From the NCBI GenBank assembly GCA_963805795.1, contig CAWDVG010000001.1, forward strand, positions 992,001 through 1,056,000: 64,000 bases of DNA, given 5' to 3'. The stretch comes from CAWARU01 sp963805795. Lineage in GTDB: Bacteria > Pseudomonadota > Gammaproteobacteria > UBA6186 > Azoamicaceae. The notes under the pieces are model-generated. The model ran no database searches, had not been told where the DNA came from, and saw only the letters and a program-made list of their open reading frames with translations. Below are positions 56,131-64,000 of this stretch, piece after piece. Within the stretch, counting starts at the first letter, position 1; every line of letters begins with the position of its first letter. The translations under genes were made by a program, and so were the position numbers.

Positions 56131-57285
56131 TTAGGTTTTAGATTTCATTTCATCAAAAAAGTGCTTGACCCGTTGAAACCAGGAAGAGGCCTCTGGACTA
56201 TGATGTTGAACACCATTAGAAACCATACTCTTATCGAGTTCATCCAATAATTCTTTTTGGCGTTTATTTAAGTTAATCGGTGTTTCAATGATGACTCGGC
56301 AAAGTAAATCTCCCGGCCCTTGCCGTCTTACGTTGGTCACACCCTTACCACGAAGTTTAAATAACCGGCCCGTTTGCGTTTCGGCTGGTATTTTTAATTT
56401 AAGTCGTCCATCTAATGTAGGAACCTCTAATTCACCACCTAAAGCAGCTGTGCTGAAACTAATAGGAACCTCGCAATACAGATCAATTCCTTCCCGAGTA
56501 AAAATGGCATGTTTTTTAATATGAACTTGCACATAGAGATCACCAGGCGGCCCACCATTGGTTCCGGCTTCTCCTTCACCCGCTAAACGAACTCGATCCC
56601 CTTCATCAACTCCAGCTGGTATATGAACGGATAAAGTTTTTGTTTCCTGCACACGTCCATGACCACGACACTGAGTGCAGGGATCGGTAATCACTTGACC
56701 AGAGCCTCGGCAGGCAGGACAGGTCTGCTGAATAGCAAAAAACCCCTGTTGTACCCTAACTTGACCAATACCTTGGCAAGTCTGACAGGTTTTGGGTGCT
56801 GAACCACTTTTTGTACCGGCACCATGACAAAGATTGCAAGTCACCAAAGTAGGTACTCGAATTTGTATCGTTGCGCCGTGTACAGCTTGTTCTAAAGTAA
56901 GTTCTAGATTGTAACGTAAATCTGCGCCATGCTCTGCGCGTGATCGGCCATGTCCACCACCACCGGCACGTCCACCAAAGATATCCCCAAAAATATCCCC
57001 GAAGATATCAGCGAAATTACCAGCACCAGCCCCTCCGCCAAAACCTCCGCCGGCAGAAGGGTCCACTCCAGCATGGCCAAATTGATCATAGGCAGCGCGC
57101 TTTTGGCTATCGGACAGAACTTCATAAGCTTCGCTCATGGTCTTAAATTTTTCTTCCGCCTTTTTATCTCCTGCATTTCGATCAGGATGATACTTCATCG
57201 CCATTTTGCGATAGGCTTTTTTTATCTCAGCATCACTTGCATTACGAGCAACGCCTAAAATTTCATAATAATCTTCTTTTGCCAT
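56131..57285 (-). CDS. dnaJ: Chaperone DnaJ
   Basis: 384 residues. It has a J domain with the HPD motif (MKYHPDRNAGDKKAEEKF), a Gly/Phe-rich linker (about 75-115) and four CxxCxGxG zinc repeats (CNLCHGAG, CQTCQGIG, CPACRGSG, CTQCRGHG). The C-terminal substrate-binding domains follow. It delivers unfolded clients to DnaK and stimulates its ATPase. The gene follows dnaK with a hairpin in the 87-nt gap. Fully intact, unlike dnaK. Confidence 0.96.
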   Translation of the reverse strand: MAKEDYYEILGVARNASDAEIKKAYRKMAMKYHPDRNAGDKKAEEKFKTMSEAYEVLSDSQKRAAYDQFGHAGVDPSAGGGFGGGAGAGNFADIFGDIFGDIFGGRAGGGGHGRSRAEHGADLRYNLELTLEQAVHGATIQIRVPTLVTCNLCHGAGTKSGSAPKTCQTCQGIGQVRVQQGFFAIQQTCPACRGSGQVITDPCTQCRGHGRVQETKTLSVHIPAGVDEGDRVRLAGEGEAGTNGGPPGDLYVQVHIKKHAIFTREGIDLYCEVPISFSTAALGGELEVPTLDGRLKLKIPAETQTGRLFKLRGKGVTNVRRQGPGDLLCRVIIETPINLNKRQKELLDELDKSMVSNGVQHHSPEASSWFQRVKHFFDEMKSKT

Positions 57286-57322
57286 AACTACTTTAACTTC
57301 CTATTTTGTGCTGCTCAAAGCA

Positions 57323-57357
57323 AAATGGACTTTAAGCTTAAAGCTTAAAGCCCATTT
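57323..57357 (-). promoter_or_regulatory. Intergenic hairpin between dnaK and dnaJ
   Basis: A 15-bp stem (57323-57337 with 57343-57357, loop of 5). The only non-Watson-Crick position is A:C on the plus strand but G:U in RNA from the minus strand, so the structure suits the dnaK-dnaJ transcript. No U-run follows; it may attenuate, stabilise or mark a processing site. Confidence 0.5.
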
Positions 57358-57372
57358 ACAAAGAGTATTATA

Positions 57373-59369
57373 TTACTTCTTATTTTCTTTCACTTCCTCA
57401 AATTCAGCATCCACAACCTCTTCTTTACCTTCATGGCTGCCATGACCACTATCGCCTGCATTTGAGCTTGAACCCATATCTGCACCACCAGTTGCGCCCA
57501 TATCGGGTCCCATACCGGCCCCGCCTGCAGCACCTCCTTTTTCAGCATACATGCGTTCAGCTAATTTTCCTGAAACGTCGGTCAAAGCTTCTGTCCTGCG
57601 CTCAATTTCATCTTTATCATTGCCTTTCATGGATTCTTTCAATGCTTCAATAGCAGCCTTAGCGCGTGATTTTTCTTCTTCAGACACTTTATCGCCAAAT
57701 TCCTTCATGGATTTTTCAGCAGCATGAATCATGCTATCTGCATGGTTACGTGCGGTTACTAATTCATGGAACTTCTTATCTTCTTCTGCATGCGCTTCTG
57801 CATCTTGACCATTTTTTGATTTCATCTTCCGATAAACCACTGGAAGCTTTAATCACAATCGATTGTTCTTTTCCTGTAGCTTTATCTTTAGCCGAAACAT
57901 TAAAATACCGTTCGCATCAATATCAAAAGTCACTTCAATTTGTGGCATACCGCGAGGTGCTGGTGGAATATCCGATTAAATCAAATTGACCTAAAAATTT
58001 ATTGGCGGAGGCTTGTTCACGTTCTCCTTGGAAAACATGAACCGTAACCGCGGTTTGATTATCTTCAGCGGTTGAAAATACTTGGGTTTTTTTGGTAGGA
58101 ATGGTGGTATTTTTTTCAATGAGTTTGGTCATCACACCACCCATGGTTTCAATCCCTAAGGAAAGTGGTGTTACGTCTAATAACAAAATATCTTTCACTT
58201 CACCAGATAATACACGCTGCCTTGAATAGCTGCACCGATTGCAACAGCTTCATCTGGGTTCACATCTTTACGTGGTTCTTTGCCAAAGAAGTCTTTAACC
58301 GCTTCTTGAACTTTAGGCATACGGGTTTGTCCACCCACCAAGATAACATCAGTTGATATCTGAAATGGATTTACCAGCATCTTTTAAAGCCGTTTTGCAA
58401 GGTCCAACGGTGCTGTTGAATTAAATCTTCCACTAAGGATTCCAATTTTGCACGTGTGAAACGAATGTTCAAATGCTTAGGACCGCTGGCATCTGCCGTA
58501 ATATAAGGCAAATTAATATCGGTTTGTTCGCGAGAAGAGAATTCAATTTTTGCTTTTTCTGCAGCTTCTTTCAAACGTTGCAAAGCAATAGGATCTTTTG
58601 TAAATCAATGCCAGTTTCTTTTTTAAATTCATCCACTAAATAATCAATCAAACGCATATCAAAGTCTTCACCACCTAAAAAGGTATCACCATTGGTGGCT
58701 AATACTTCAAATTGATGTTCACCATCAACTATCGGCAATTTCGATAATGGAAATATCAAAAGTACCACCTCCTAAATCATAGACAGCGATGGTGGAATCC
58801 CCTGGTTTCTTATCCATACCATAGGCTAAAGCAGCAGCCGTTGGCTCGTTAATAATACGTTTAACTTCTAAACCTGCAATTCGCCCGGCATCTTTTGTGG
58901 CTTGACGTTGAGAATCATTGAAATAAGCAGGAACCGTAATAACTGCAGACTTCACTTCCTGTCCCAAATAATCTTCTGCAGTCTTTTTCATCTTAATTAA
59001 CACTTCCGCGGAAATTTGTTGCGGAGCTAATTTCTTACCATCTACCTCGACCCAAGCATCGCCATTATCGGCCCGAATAATTTTATAAGGCACCATATCC
59101 ATATCTTTTTTAACGACTGGATCATCAAAACGACGTCCAATAAGCCGCTTGATGGCATAAAGAGTGCGTTTTGGATTGGTAACACTTTGATTTTTTGCTG
59201 TTCTACCCACTAATTTTTCGCCATCTTGGGTATATGCAACAATAGAAGGCGTGGTACGTTCACCTTCACTGTTTTCAATAACTCTAACGGAACCGCCTTC
59301 CATGATAGCAACACATGAATTAGTCGTTCCTAAGTCAATACCAATAATGGGTTCTGATGCGATTGTCAT
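57373..59369 (-). pseudogene. dnaK: Chaperone DnaK (Hsp70), reading frame broken by multiple indels
   Basis: The whole Hsp70 is present in pieces. The ATPase domain starts IIGIDLGTTNSCVAIMEGG and runs unbroken to ISIIEIA. Then come EHQFEVLATNGDTFLGGEDF, TDINLPYITADASGPKHLNI, VILVGGQTRMP, DILLLDVTPLSLGIETMGG, the substrate-binding domain and the tail ending VVDAEFEEVKENKK. About nine one- or two-base indels between 58731 and 57806 split it (near 58731, 58597, 58412, 58351, 58211, 57971, 57902, 57815 and 57806). Insertions and deletions are mixed; protein identity persists between them. Start ATG 59369 (GGGGAG upstream). As dnaK is nearly indispensable for heat survival, sequence error is likely. 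Confidence 0.85.
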
Positions 59370-59446
59370 TTTATCGTGCTCCCCTGTCATATCTTTGTTC
59401 GTTAACCTACGCTCAATTTAAAGTTTTCCAAAAATTCTATATACCT

Positions 59447-59474
59447 AGATTGGGTCAAATTCTAAAGTTTCAAG
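59447..59474 (-). promoter_or_regulatory. Sigma-32-type heat-shock promoter before dnaK
   Basis: On the minus strand: -35 CTTGAAA (59474-59468, perfect), 13-bp spacer and -10 CCCAATCT (59454-59447, seven of eight to CCCCATNT). It lies in the grpE-dnaK gap. Confidence 0.6.
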
Positions 59475-59518
59475 GCCCAAGTGGACTGTTAAAGGTTGGA
59501 TTTGACCCCCCATGACAC

Positions 59519-60124
59519 TTACTCTGCCTCGGGGGCCTTTGTAACGACAACCCGTGCAGGTCTCAAGACGCGATCATTCAAAATGAAGCCAGCTTGAGCC
59601 ACCACAACCACCGTATTAGGTGCAAGCTCACTATTTTCTTGCATGGAAATGGCTTCATGTTTACTAGGGTCAAAAACTTCATCTTTAGGATCAAGACGTT
59701 TAATCTCAAATTTTTCCAAAATATCTAAGAATAATTTTAAGGTGAGGACCATACCTTCTTTATAAGCCGCATCACCGGCTTTTTCTGCCACTAATATTCC
59801 ATGCTCTAGACTATCTATCACCACTAAAAGCTCTCGAGCAAATTTTTCAATGGCAAATTTTCTAGCATTTTCATTATCTAATTGCGCGCGACGCCGAATA
59901 TTATCCATATCTGCCCGTGTGCGCAGAAATAAATTCCAATTTTCTTCTGCCTTTTGTTTGGCTTCTTCTAAAGCCTTAAGAGGAGATAGGCTTTCTTCAT
60001 TAGGAGCTCGGGTATTGTTATCCGATACTTTAGCTTCCGCACTAGCTTCTGCATTTTCGGTATTCATATTTTCAGTCTTTGGGTCCTTTTGAATCGTATT
60101 TTCTTCATTGGGATTGTTGCTCAT
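59519..60124 (-). CDS. grpE: Nucleotide exchange factor GrpE
   Basis: 201 residues. An acidic, low-complexity N-terminus (about 1-50) precedes the long helix (LEEAKQKAEENWNLFLRTRADMDNIRRRA) and the beta-domain (HEAISMQENSELAPNTVVVVAQAGFIL then VLRPARVVVTKAP). GrpE releases ADP from DnaK. AGGAGA precedes the ATG. It heads the grpE-dnaK-dnaJ-dapB cluster and has its own heat-shock-type promoter upstream. Confidence 0.94.
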   Translation of the reverse strand: MSNNPNEENTIQKDPKTENMNTENAEASAEAKVSDNNTRAPNEESLSPLKALEEAKQKAEENWNLFLRTRADMDNIRRRAQLDNENARKFAIEKFARELLVVIDSLEHGILVAEKAGDAAYKEGMVLTLKLFLDILEKFEIKRLDPKDEVFDPSKHEAISMQENSELAPNTVVVVAQAGFILNDRVLRPARVVVTKAPEAE

Positions 60125-60198
60125 TACGTATGTCTCCTAATTTGGGTCTAATATCTTCTTACAGTTGATTGTCTAAAATTTCTCAAGTGACGAGGCAT

Positions 60199-60227
60199 AA
60201 ATGGGGATGTTGTTGACCTAAATCAAG
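60199..60227 (-). promoter_or_regulatory. Sigma-32-type heat-shock promoter before grpE
   Basis: On the minus strand: -35 CTTGATT (60227-60221, five of seven to CTTGAAA), 14-bp spacer and -10 CCCCATTT (60206-60199, fully matching CCCCATNT). About 75 nt upstream of the grpE ATG. Confidence 0.6.
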
Positions 60228-60395
60228 GCCAAGGATGATAATTTTAGAAAAAGTTAGTCAGAAACTATAGGTTGGGTATCAGCAAAGATAGGATACCAGC
60301 AAAGTTGCAATTCATAGTCTATGGGAACTAAACTTGGCCAGGCCAGTTTAAATATTTAACGTGCCCTAGCCATGAAGAACGAGGTTGGAGACCCC

Positions 60396-61289
60396 ATGGA
60401 ACAGACCTTCAATAAAATTGGATTATTTGCAAAACACAATAGTCATGCCATTGTCGATACCTTTGAAAAAATCATTAGTTTTTTAGCCAACCTCGGTTGT
60501 CAACTCTCCATTGAGGAACAATCTGCCAAGATATTACCAGGGCATCTGCAGAAAAAATTCCCCCTTATTGGACGAGAACTGCTCGGGAAGAACAGTGAAC
60601 TTGTGGTTGTTGTGGGTGGGGACGGCAGTTTTTTAAATGCCGCCCGTGCTGTTGTGCCATTTGAAGTTCCCATGTTAGGGATCAATCGCGGCCGTTTGGG
60701 TTTTTTAACCGATATCCTCCCCGAAGAAATTGAAACAGATCTAAAAGAAATCTTGCACGGACAATACCGTAAAGAGCACCGATTTTTATTGGCTGCGAAA
60801 ATAGAAAGAGAAGGTAAGATCATTCAACAAGGTGAGGCATTGAATGATGTTGTGCTTTTTGGTGGCAGTTTAGCTCGTATGATTGAATTTGAAGTTTATA
60901 TTAACGAAGATTTTGTGCTAAGACAGCTCTCGGATGGCTTTATCGTTGCCACCCCAACAGGTTCGACTGCCTATGCCCTCTCAGGCGGTGGCCCCATATT
61001 GTACCCCACTCTAAAAGCCATAAGTTTAGTCCCCATGTTACCTCATATGTTAACCAGTCGCCCCATAGTGGTTGAGGGGAGTAGCAGAATCGAATTAAGA
61101 ATCTCAGAAAACAATCAAACCCCTCCCAAATTAAGTTGTGATGGTCAATTACATTTTGATTTGCAGGTAGGAGATTGTGTGCATATTGAAAAATATCCGA
61201 AAGATTTAATATTAATTCATCCTTCCCATTATGATTATTATGCTGTTTTAAGACAAAAACTGGGTTGGAATATTATGGGGAAAGGATAA
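60396..61289 (+). CDS. nadK: NAD kinase
   Basis: 297 residues from ATG 60396 (TTGGAG 8 nt upstream); an earlier ATG at 60372 lacks a ribosome site. Key motifs are VVVGGDGSFLNAAR (phosphate-binding GGDG), INRGRLGFLTD, LNDVVLFGG and TPTGSTAYALSGGGPI. It phosphorylates NAD to NADP. It is divergent from grpE and followed by recN about 10 nt later, an order common in gammaproteobacteria. Confidence 0.95.
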   Translation: MEQTFNKIGLFAKHNSHAIVDTFEKIISFLANLGCQLSIEEQSAKILPGHLQKKFPLIGRELLGKNSELVVVVGGDGSFLNAARAVVPFEVPMLGINRGRLGFLTDILPEEIETDLKEILHGQYRKEHRFLLAAKIEREGKIIQQGEALNDVVLFGGSLARMIEFEVYINEDFVLRQLSDGFIVATPTGSTAYALSGGGPILYPTLKAISLVPMLPHMLTSRPIVVEGSSRIELRISENNQTPPKLSCDGQLHFDLQVGDCVHIEKYPKDLILIHPSHYDYYAVLRQKLGWNIMGKG

Positions 61290-61298
61290 GGAGCTAAA

Positions 61299-62981
61299 AT
61301 GTTAACCCATTTATCCATTAAAAATTTGGCTGTGGTGCTGCAATTAGAGCTCTCATTTGATAAAGGTATGACTGTCTTTACCGGCGAAACGGGTGCGGGT
61401 AAATCTATTTTAATCGATGCCCTAGGATTAACCCTCGGTGAGCGAGCAGAAAGTGGTCTGGTTCGATCGGGGTGTCCGATGGCAGAAATTACAGCCATTT
61501 ATGACCTCAGTCGTCTTTCCCATGTACTCGTTTGGTTACGAGAACAAGAATTTATACAGACGACAGAAGAGCAAGAATGCATTATTCGTCGCACGATCTC
61601 TGCCGATGGCAAATCCCGAGCTTATATGAATGGCCATGCAGTTCCTGTTCATCAATTAAAGGAATTGGGTGAATTGCTCGTTAATATTCATGGACAACAC
61701 CAACATCAGTCATTATTAAAATCGGATTATCAACTCAAGCTTTTAGATGCCTATGGAGATCACCAGGAACTATTAACTGAGTTGCGTCATATCTATCAAG
61801 AATACCAGAAACATGTAAAGGTACAAAAAGAACTTCTAAGCTTACAGGGTCAGCAGGACAAATTGAACTTGCTTCAATACCAAATCCAAGAATTAGATGA
61901 ATTAAATTTACAAGAAAATGAATTGATTAATCTAGAGGAAGAACAACGCAGGCTGAATCATGCCGATGAATGGTTAAGTCAGTGTGATAATGCTCTTAAT
62001 ATTCTTCAAAATGAGGATGCTGAGAATTCTGCTCCCATAATGGCTTCTCTTAATCAAGTTAATTCCATTTTGTCCTCTCTAAAAGTATCTTCTCCCTCTT
62101 TGAAAAATTGCAAGGAATTGCTTTCACAAGCTCTTATACATCTTGAAGAAGGCAGTCATGAATTAATTACTTTTAAAGAAAGTATTGCTATCAATCCTGA
62201 GCGACTGCAGGCGGTTGAAGAACGTTTAAGCCAAATTCACAGTTTGGCTCGCAAACATCGAGTAGGCCCAGAAAATCTTTTGGAACATTACAAACTGCTA
62301 AAGGAGGAGGCTGAAAAACTTACCCATGTACAGAATAGTTTGAGTCAGGCTTTTGAAAAAATTAAAGAGGCTGAAAAAAATTACATTGGCATTGCCAAGC
62401 GTTTAACAGCCTTAAGACAAAAAACCAGCAGGCAACTTACAAAATTAATTACAGAAAAAATGCAACAATTGGAAATGCCTAAAGGTCGTTTCGAGGTGCT
62501 AATAACAGAAAAAACAAAAGGTCAATTTTCTGCTGATGGATTGGATGAAATAGAATTCTTAGTGAGTACCAATCCAGGTTTACCCTTACAACCTTTACGC
62601 AAAATCGCCTCAGGTGGCGAATTGTCTCGCCTAAGTCTTGCGATACAAGTAATCACCGCACAAAAACTAACTACACCTTCACTGATTTTTGATGAAGTAG
62701 ATGTGGGTATTTCTGGCAAAACAGCGGCCATAGTGGGACAATTATTGCGACAATTAGGGCAGGAGACCCAAGTTTTGTGTGTGACGCATTTACCCCAGGT
62801 TGCAGCCCAAGGAGAACAGCATTATGTCGTCGAAAAGCAACAAAGCCAGACTAACACGATTACCCATATCAGAAAGCTAGAAAAACAAGATAAAATCATG
62901 GAAATAGCACGTTTATTGGGTGGCACTAAAATTACGCAAAATACCATCGCACATGCAGAGGAATTATTAGAAGAAGTATAA
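61299..62981 (+). CDS. recN: DNA repair protein RecN
   Basis: 560 residues, close to E. coli (553). SMC-like layout: Walker A FTGETGAGKSILIDAL (about 26-41), two coiled-coil arms, then signature ASGGELSRLSLAIQ and Walker B SLIFDEVDVGISGKTA. It holds broken DNA ends during double-strand-break repair. The gene begins 9 nt after nadK, with GGAG upstream of the ATG, so it is probably co-transcribed. A weak inverted repeat (GGAAAT/ATTTCC) follows the stop. Confidence 0.95.
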   Translation: MLTHLSIKNLAVVLQLELSFDKGMTVFTGETGAGKSILIDALGLTLGERAESGLVRSGCPMAEITAIYDLSRLSHVLVWLREQEFIQTTEEQECIIRRTISADGKSRAYMNGHAVPVHQLKELGELLVNIHGQHQHQSLLKSDYQLKLLDAYGDHQELLTELRHIYQEYQKHVKVQKELLSLQGQQDKLNLLQYQIQELDELNLQENELINLEEEQRRLNHADEWLSQCDNALNILQNEDAENSAPIMASLNQVNSILSSLKVSSPSLKNCKELLSQALIHLEEGSHELITFKESIAINPERLQAVEERLSQIHSLARKHRVGPENLLEHYKLLKEEAEKLTHVQNSLSQAFEKIKEAEKNYIGIAKRLTALRQKTSRQLTKLITEKMQQLEMPKGRFEVLITEKTKGQFSADGLDEIEFLVSTNPGLPLQPLRKIASGGELSRLSLAIQVITAQKLTTPSLIFDEVDVGISGKTAAIVGQLLRQLGQETQVLCVTHLPQVAAQGEQHYVVEKQQSQTNTITHIRKLEKQDKIMEIARLLGGTKITQNTIAHAEELLEEV

Positions 62982-63025
62982 GGAAATGGTTATTTCCCAC
63001 AATGCGAGTAAATTGGTTCAGATTG

Positions 63026-64000
63026 TTAACGTTTTAATGTGGATTTTTGTACTTCGTTCGGCGGCGTTGAAGTTTTGTTAGTTACCCAGTCATTAAGATT
63101 TTTCAATGCACTTTCTGCTTCTTCAGAAAGATCTCCTCTCTTTCTTTGCGCTTCCAATAGTCCTAAAATTAATTTTAGATTTTGTTCTGGCATAATAGGA
63201 TTATTTGATTTTGCAAATTCCACTAGCCCATATTCTGGTGTCAGTTTTCCTAGATTATCTACATTCTTAAGTCCTTCGATGTTTAATGCTGCCATAATAG
63301 GTTCCAGATATTCTCGTTTAATTACTTTTGGCGGCATTGAAGTTTTGTTTGTTACCCAATCATCAAGATTTTTCAATGCTCTTTCTGCATCTTCAGAAAG
63401 ATCTCCTCTCTTTCTTTGCGCTTCCAGCAGTCCTAAAATTAATTTTAGATTTTGTTCTGGCATAATAGGTCTATTTGATTTTGCAAATTCCACTAGCCCA
63501 TATTCTGGTGTCAGTTTTCCTAGATTATCTACATTCTTAAGTCCTTCGATGTTTAATGCTGCCATAATAGGTTCCAGATATTCTCGTTTAATTACTTTTG
63601 GTGCTTGATGCTCAGCCTTTGGAGCAGACTTAGATGAATTAATAGAATTATAAGACGTCAAAATGGGCTGTTGCTTCGCTTGTGCCTCTGCACTAGCTTG
63701 TTTCAAAAACTCTGAATTAATATACTCATGATCCCGTTTTAATTCTTGTTTCCCAGTAGGTATTTCTTGACTAGATTTGGACGCTTCTGGTGATTGCTCT
63801 GCCTGTGCGGATTTTTTGGGTTCAGGTAACTTTATAATGCCAAATTTTACGAGCATTGCAGAATAATTACGCGCTGCCGTTTGGCTGCCTATATTCAAAG
63901 CGGTATAGGGTGTCGCCCCATATCTTTTATGTATCTCTTCCATTCCATCTTTTTGAATATATTTAAAAGCCTCAGAAACAAATACTTGTCCAAGCCCAAC
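63026..64000 (-). CDS. Effector-like protein with 90-residue tandem repeats, 5' part outside the window
   Basis: At least 324 residues; the frame is open to the right edge (VGLGQVFVSEAFKYIQKDGM...), so the start lies beyond it. The visible N-terminal part (about 1-60) has a short ankyrin-like unit (GATPYTALNIGSQTAARNYS). A Ser/Gln/Lys-rich linker follows. Two nearly identical 90-residue copies come next, each with KVIKREYLEPIMAALNIEGL and NLKLILGLLEAQRKRGDLSE, and then a short tail. The repeat module is helical and unknown to me. No membrane segment is visible. Confidence 0.55.
   Translation of the reverse strand, partial: VGLGQVFVSEAFKYIQKDGMEEIHKRYGATPYTALNIGSQTAARNYSAMLVKFGIIKLPEPKKSAQAEQSPEASKSSQEIPTGKQELKRDHEYINSEFLKQASAEAQAKQQPILTSYNSINSSKSAPKAEHQAPKVIKREYLEPIMAALNIEGLKNVDNLGKLTPEYGLVEFAKSNRPIMPEQNLKLILGLLEAQRKRGDLSEDAERALKNLDDWVTNKTSMPPKVIKREYLEPIMAALNIEGLKNVDNLGKLTPEYGLVEFAKSNNPIMPEQNLKLILGLLEAQRKRGDLSEEAESALKNLNDWVTNKTSTPPNEVQKSTLKR
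63061..63600 (-). repeat. 270-bp tandem duplication
   Basis: Units 63061-63330 and 63331-63600 are nearly identical (only a handful of changes), keep the reading frame and each encode 90 residues. The near identity points to a recent duplication or ongoing homogenisation. Confidence 0.95.

Noticed and set aside
57806..58731. Programmed frameshifting in dnaK
   Set aside because: About nine shifts in both directions at unrelated sites cannot be read through by programmed slippage; error or decay fits better.

Overview
The window looks like a chromosome segment of an AT-rich gammaproteobacterium related to the Legionellales (Legionella/Coxiella/Berkiella-type, amoeba- or host-associated). This is inferred from two things. 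The housekeeping genes are gammaproteobacterial (rpoS, lolCD, mfd, recJ, purL, recN, nadK and a grpE-dnaK-dnaJ-dapB cluster). They are interleaved with large effector-like proteins that have eukaryotic-type domains: OTU/papain-like hydrolases, ankyrin-like repeats, a Dbl-homology RhoGEF-like domain with poly-proline SH3-ligand motifs, and a STAND/NB-ARC-TPR protein ending in a CaaX box. No secretion-system, tRNA or rRNA gene and no CRISPR array was seen.

Layout. 0-10.7 kb: an RND efflux adaptor (its pump gene begins at the left edge), a DUF202 membrane protein, a papain-like effector candidate, a divergent ABC-2 exporter pair, comEC and an Rpn-family nuclease. 10.8-17.7 kb: lolDC and two tandem OTU-like proteins. 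17.9-31.6 kb: rpoS, an outer-membrane barrel protein, rmuC, a YiiX-like hydrolase, mfd, an unknown protein with a repeat tract, a YkuD protein overlapping recJ, a Mth938-domain protein and a neurotransmitter:sodium symporter. 31.6-46.7 kb: an ankyrin-like protein, the NAD-salvage genes nadE and pncB separated by a perfect 30-bp hairpin, cytochrome b561, the RhoGEF-like protein, a coiled-coil protein and purL.

46.8-53.3 kb is a recombined accessory island. It is bounded by two homologous palindromic elements of about 105 bp in inverted orientation, whose 22-bp arms have changed in step. Inside lie a frameshifted TraD remnant, the STAND-TPR-CaaX gene with an in-frame TGA near its 5' end, a decayed Sel1-repeat gene, a truncated TPR fragment, a short proline-tailed protein and a 96-bp direct duplication.

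53.3-64 kb: a PiT phosphate transporter with its DUF47 partner, dapB, dnaJ, dnaK, grpE (with recognisable sigma-32-type promoters), nadK, recN and the 3' part of an effector-like gene with a 90-residue tandem duplication. dnaK is broken by about nine small indels in 0.9 kb while its protein sequence stays conserved between them. This is either a consensus-sequence error or a very recent inactivation.

Functional links visible in the window: PncB, NadE and NadK cover three steps of NAD(P) supply; GrpE, DnaK and DnaJ form one chaperone cycle; LolC and LolD form a lipoprotein-release complex; Mfd, RecN, RecJ, RmuC and ComEC concern DNA repair and uptake.
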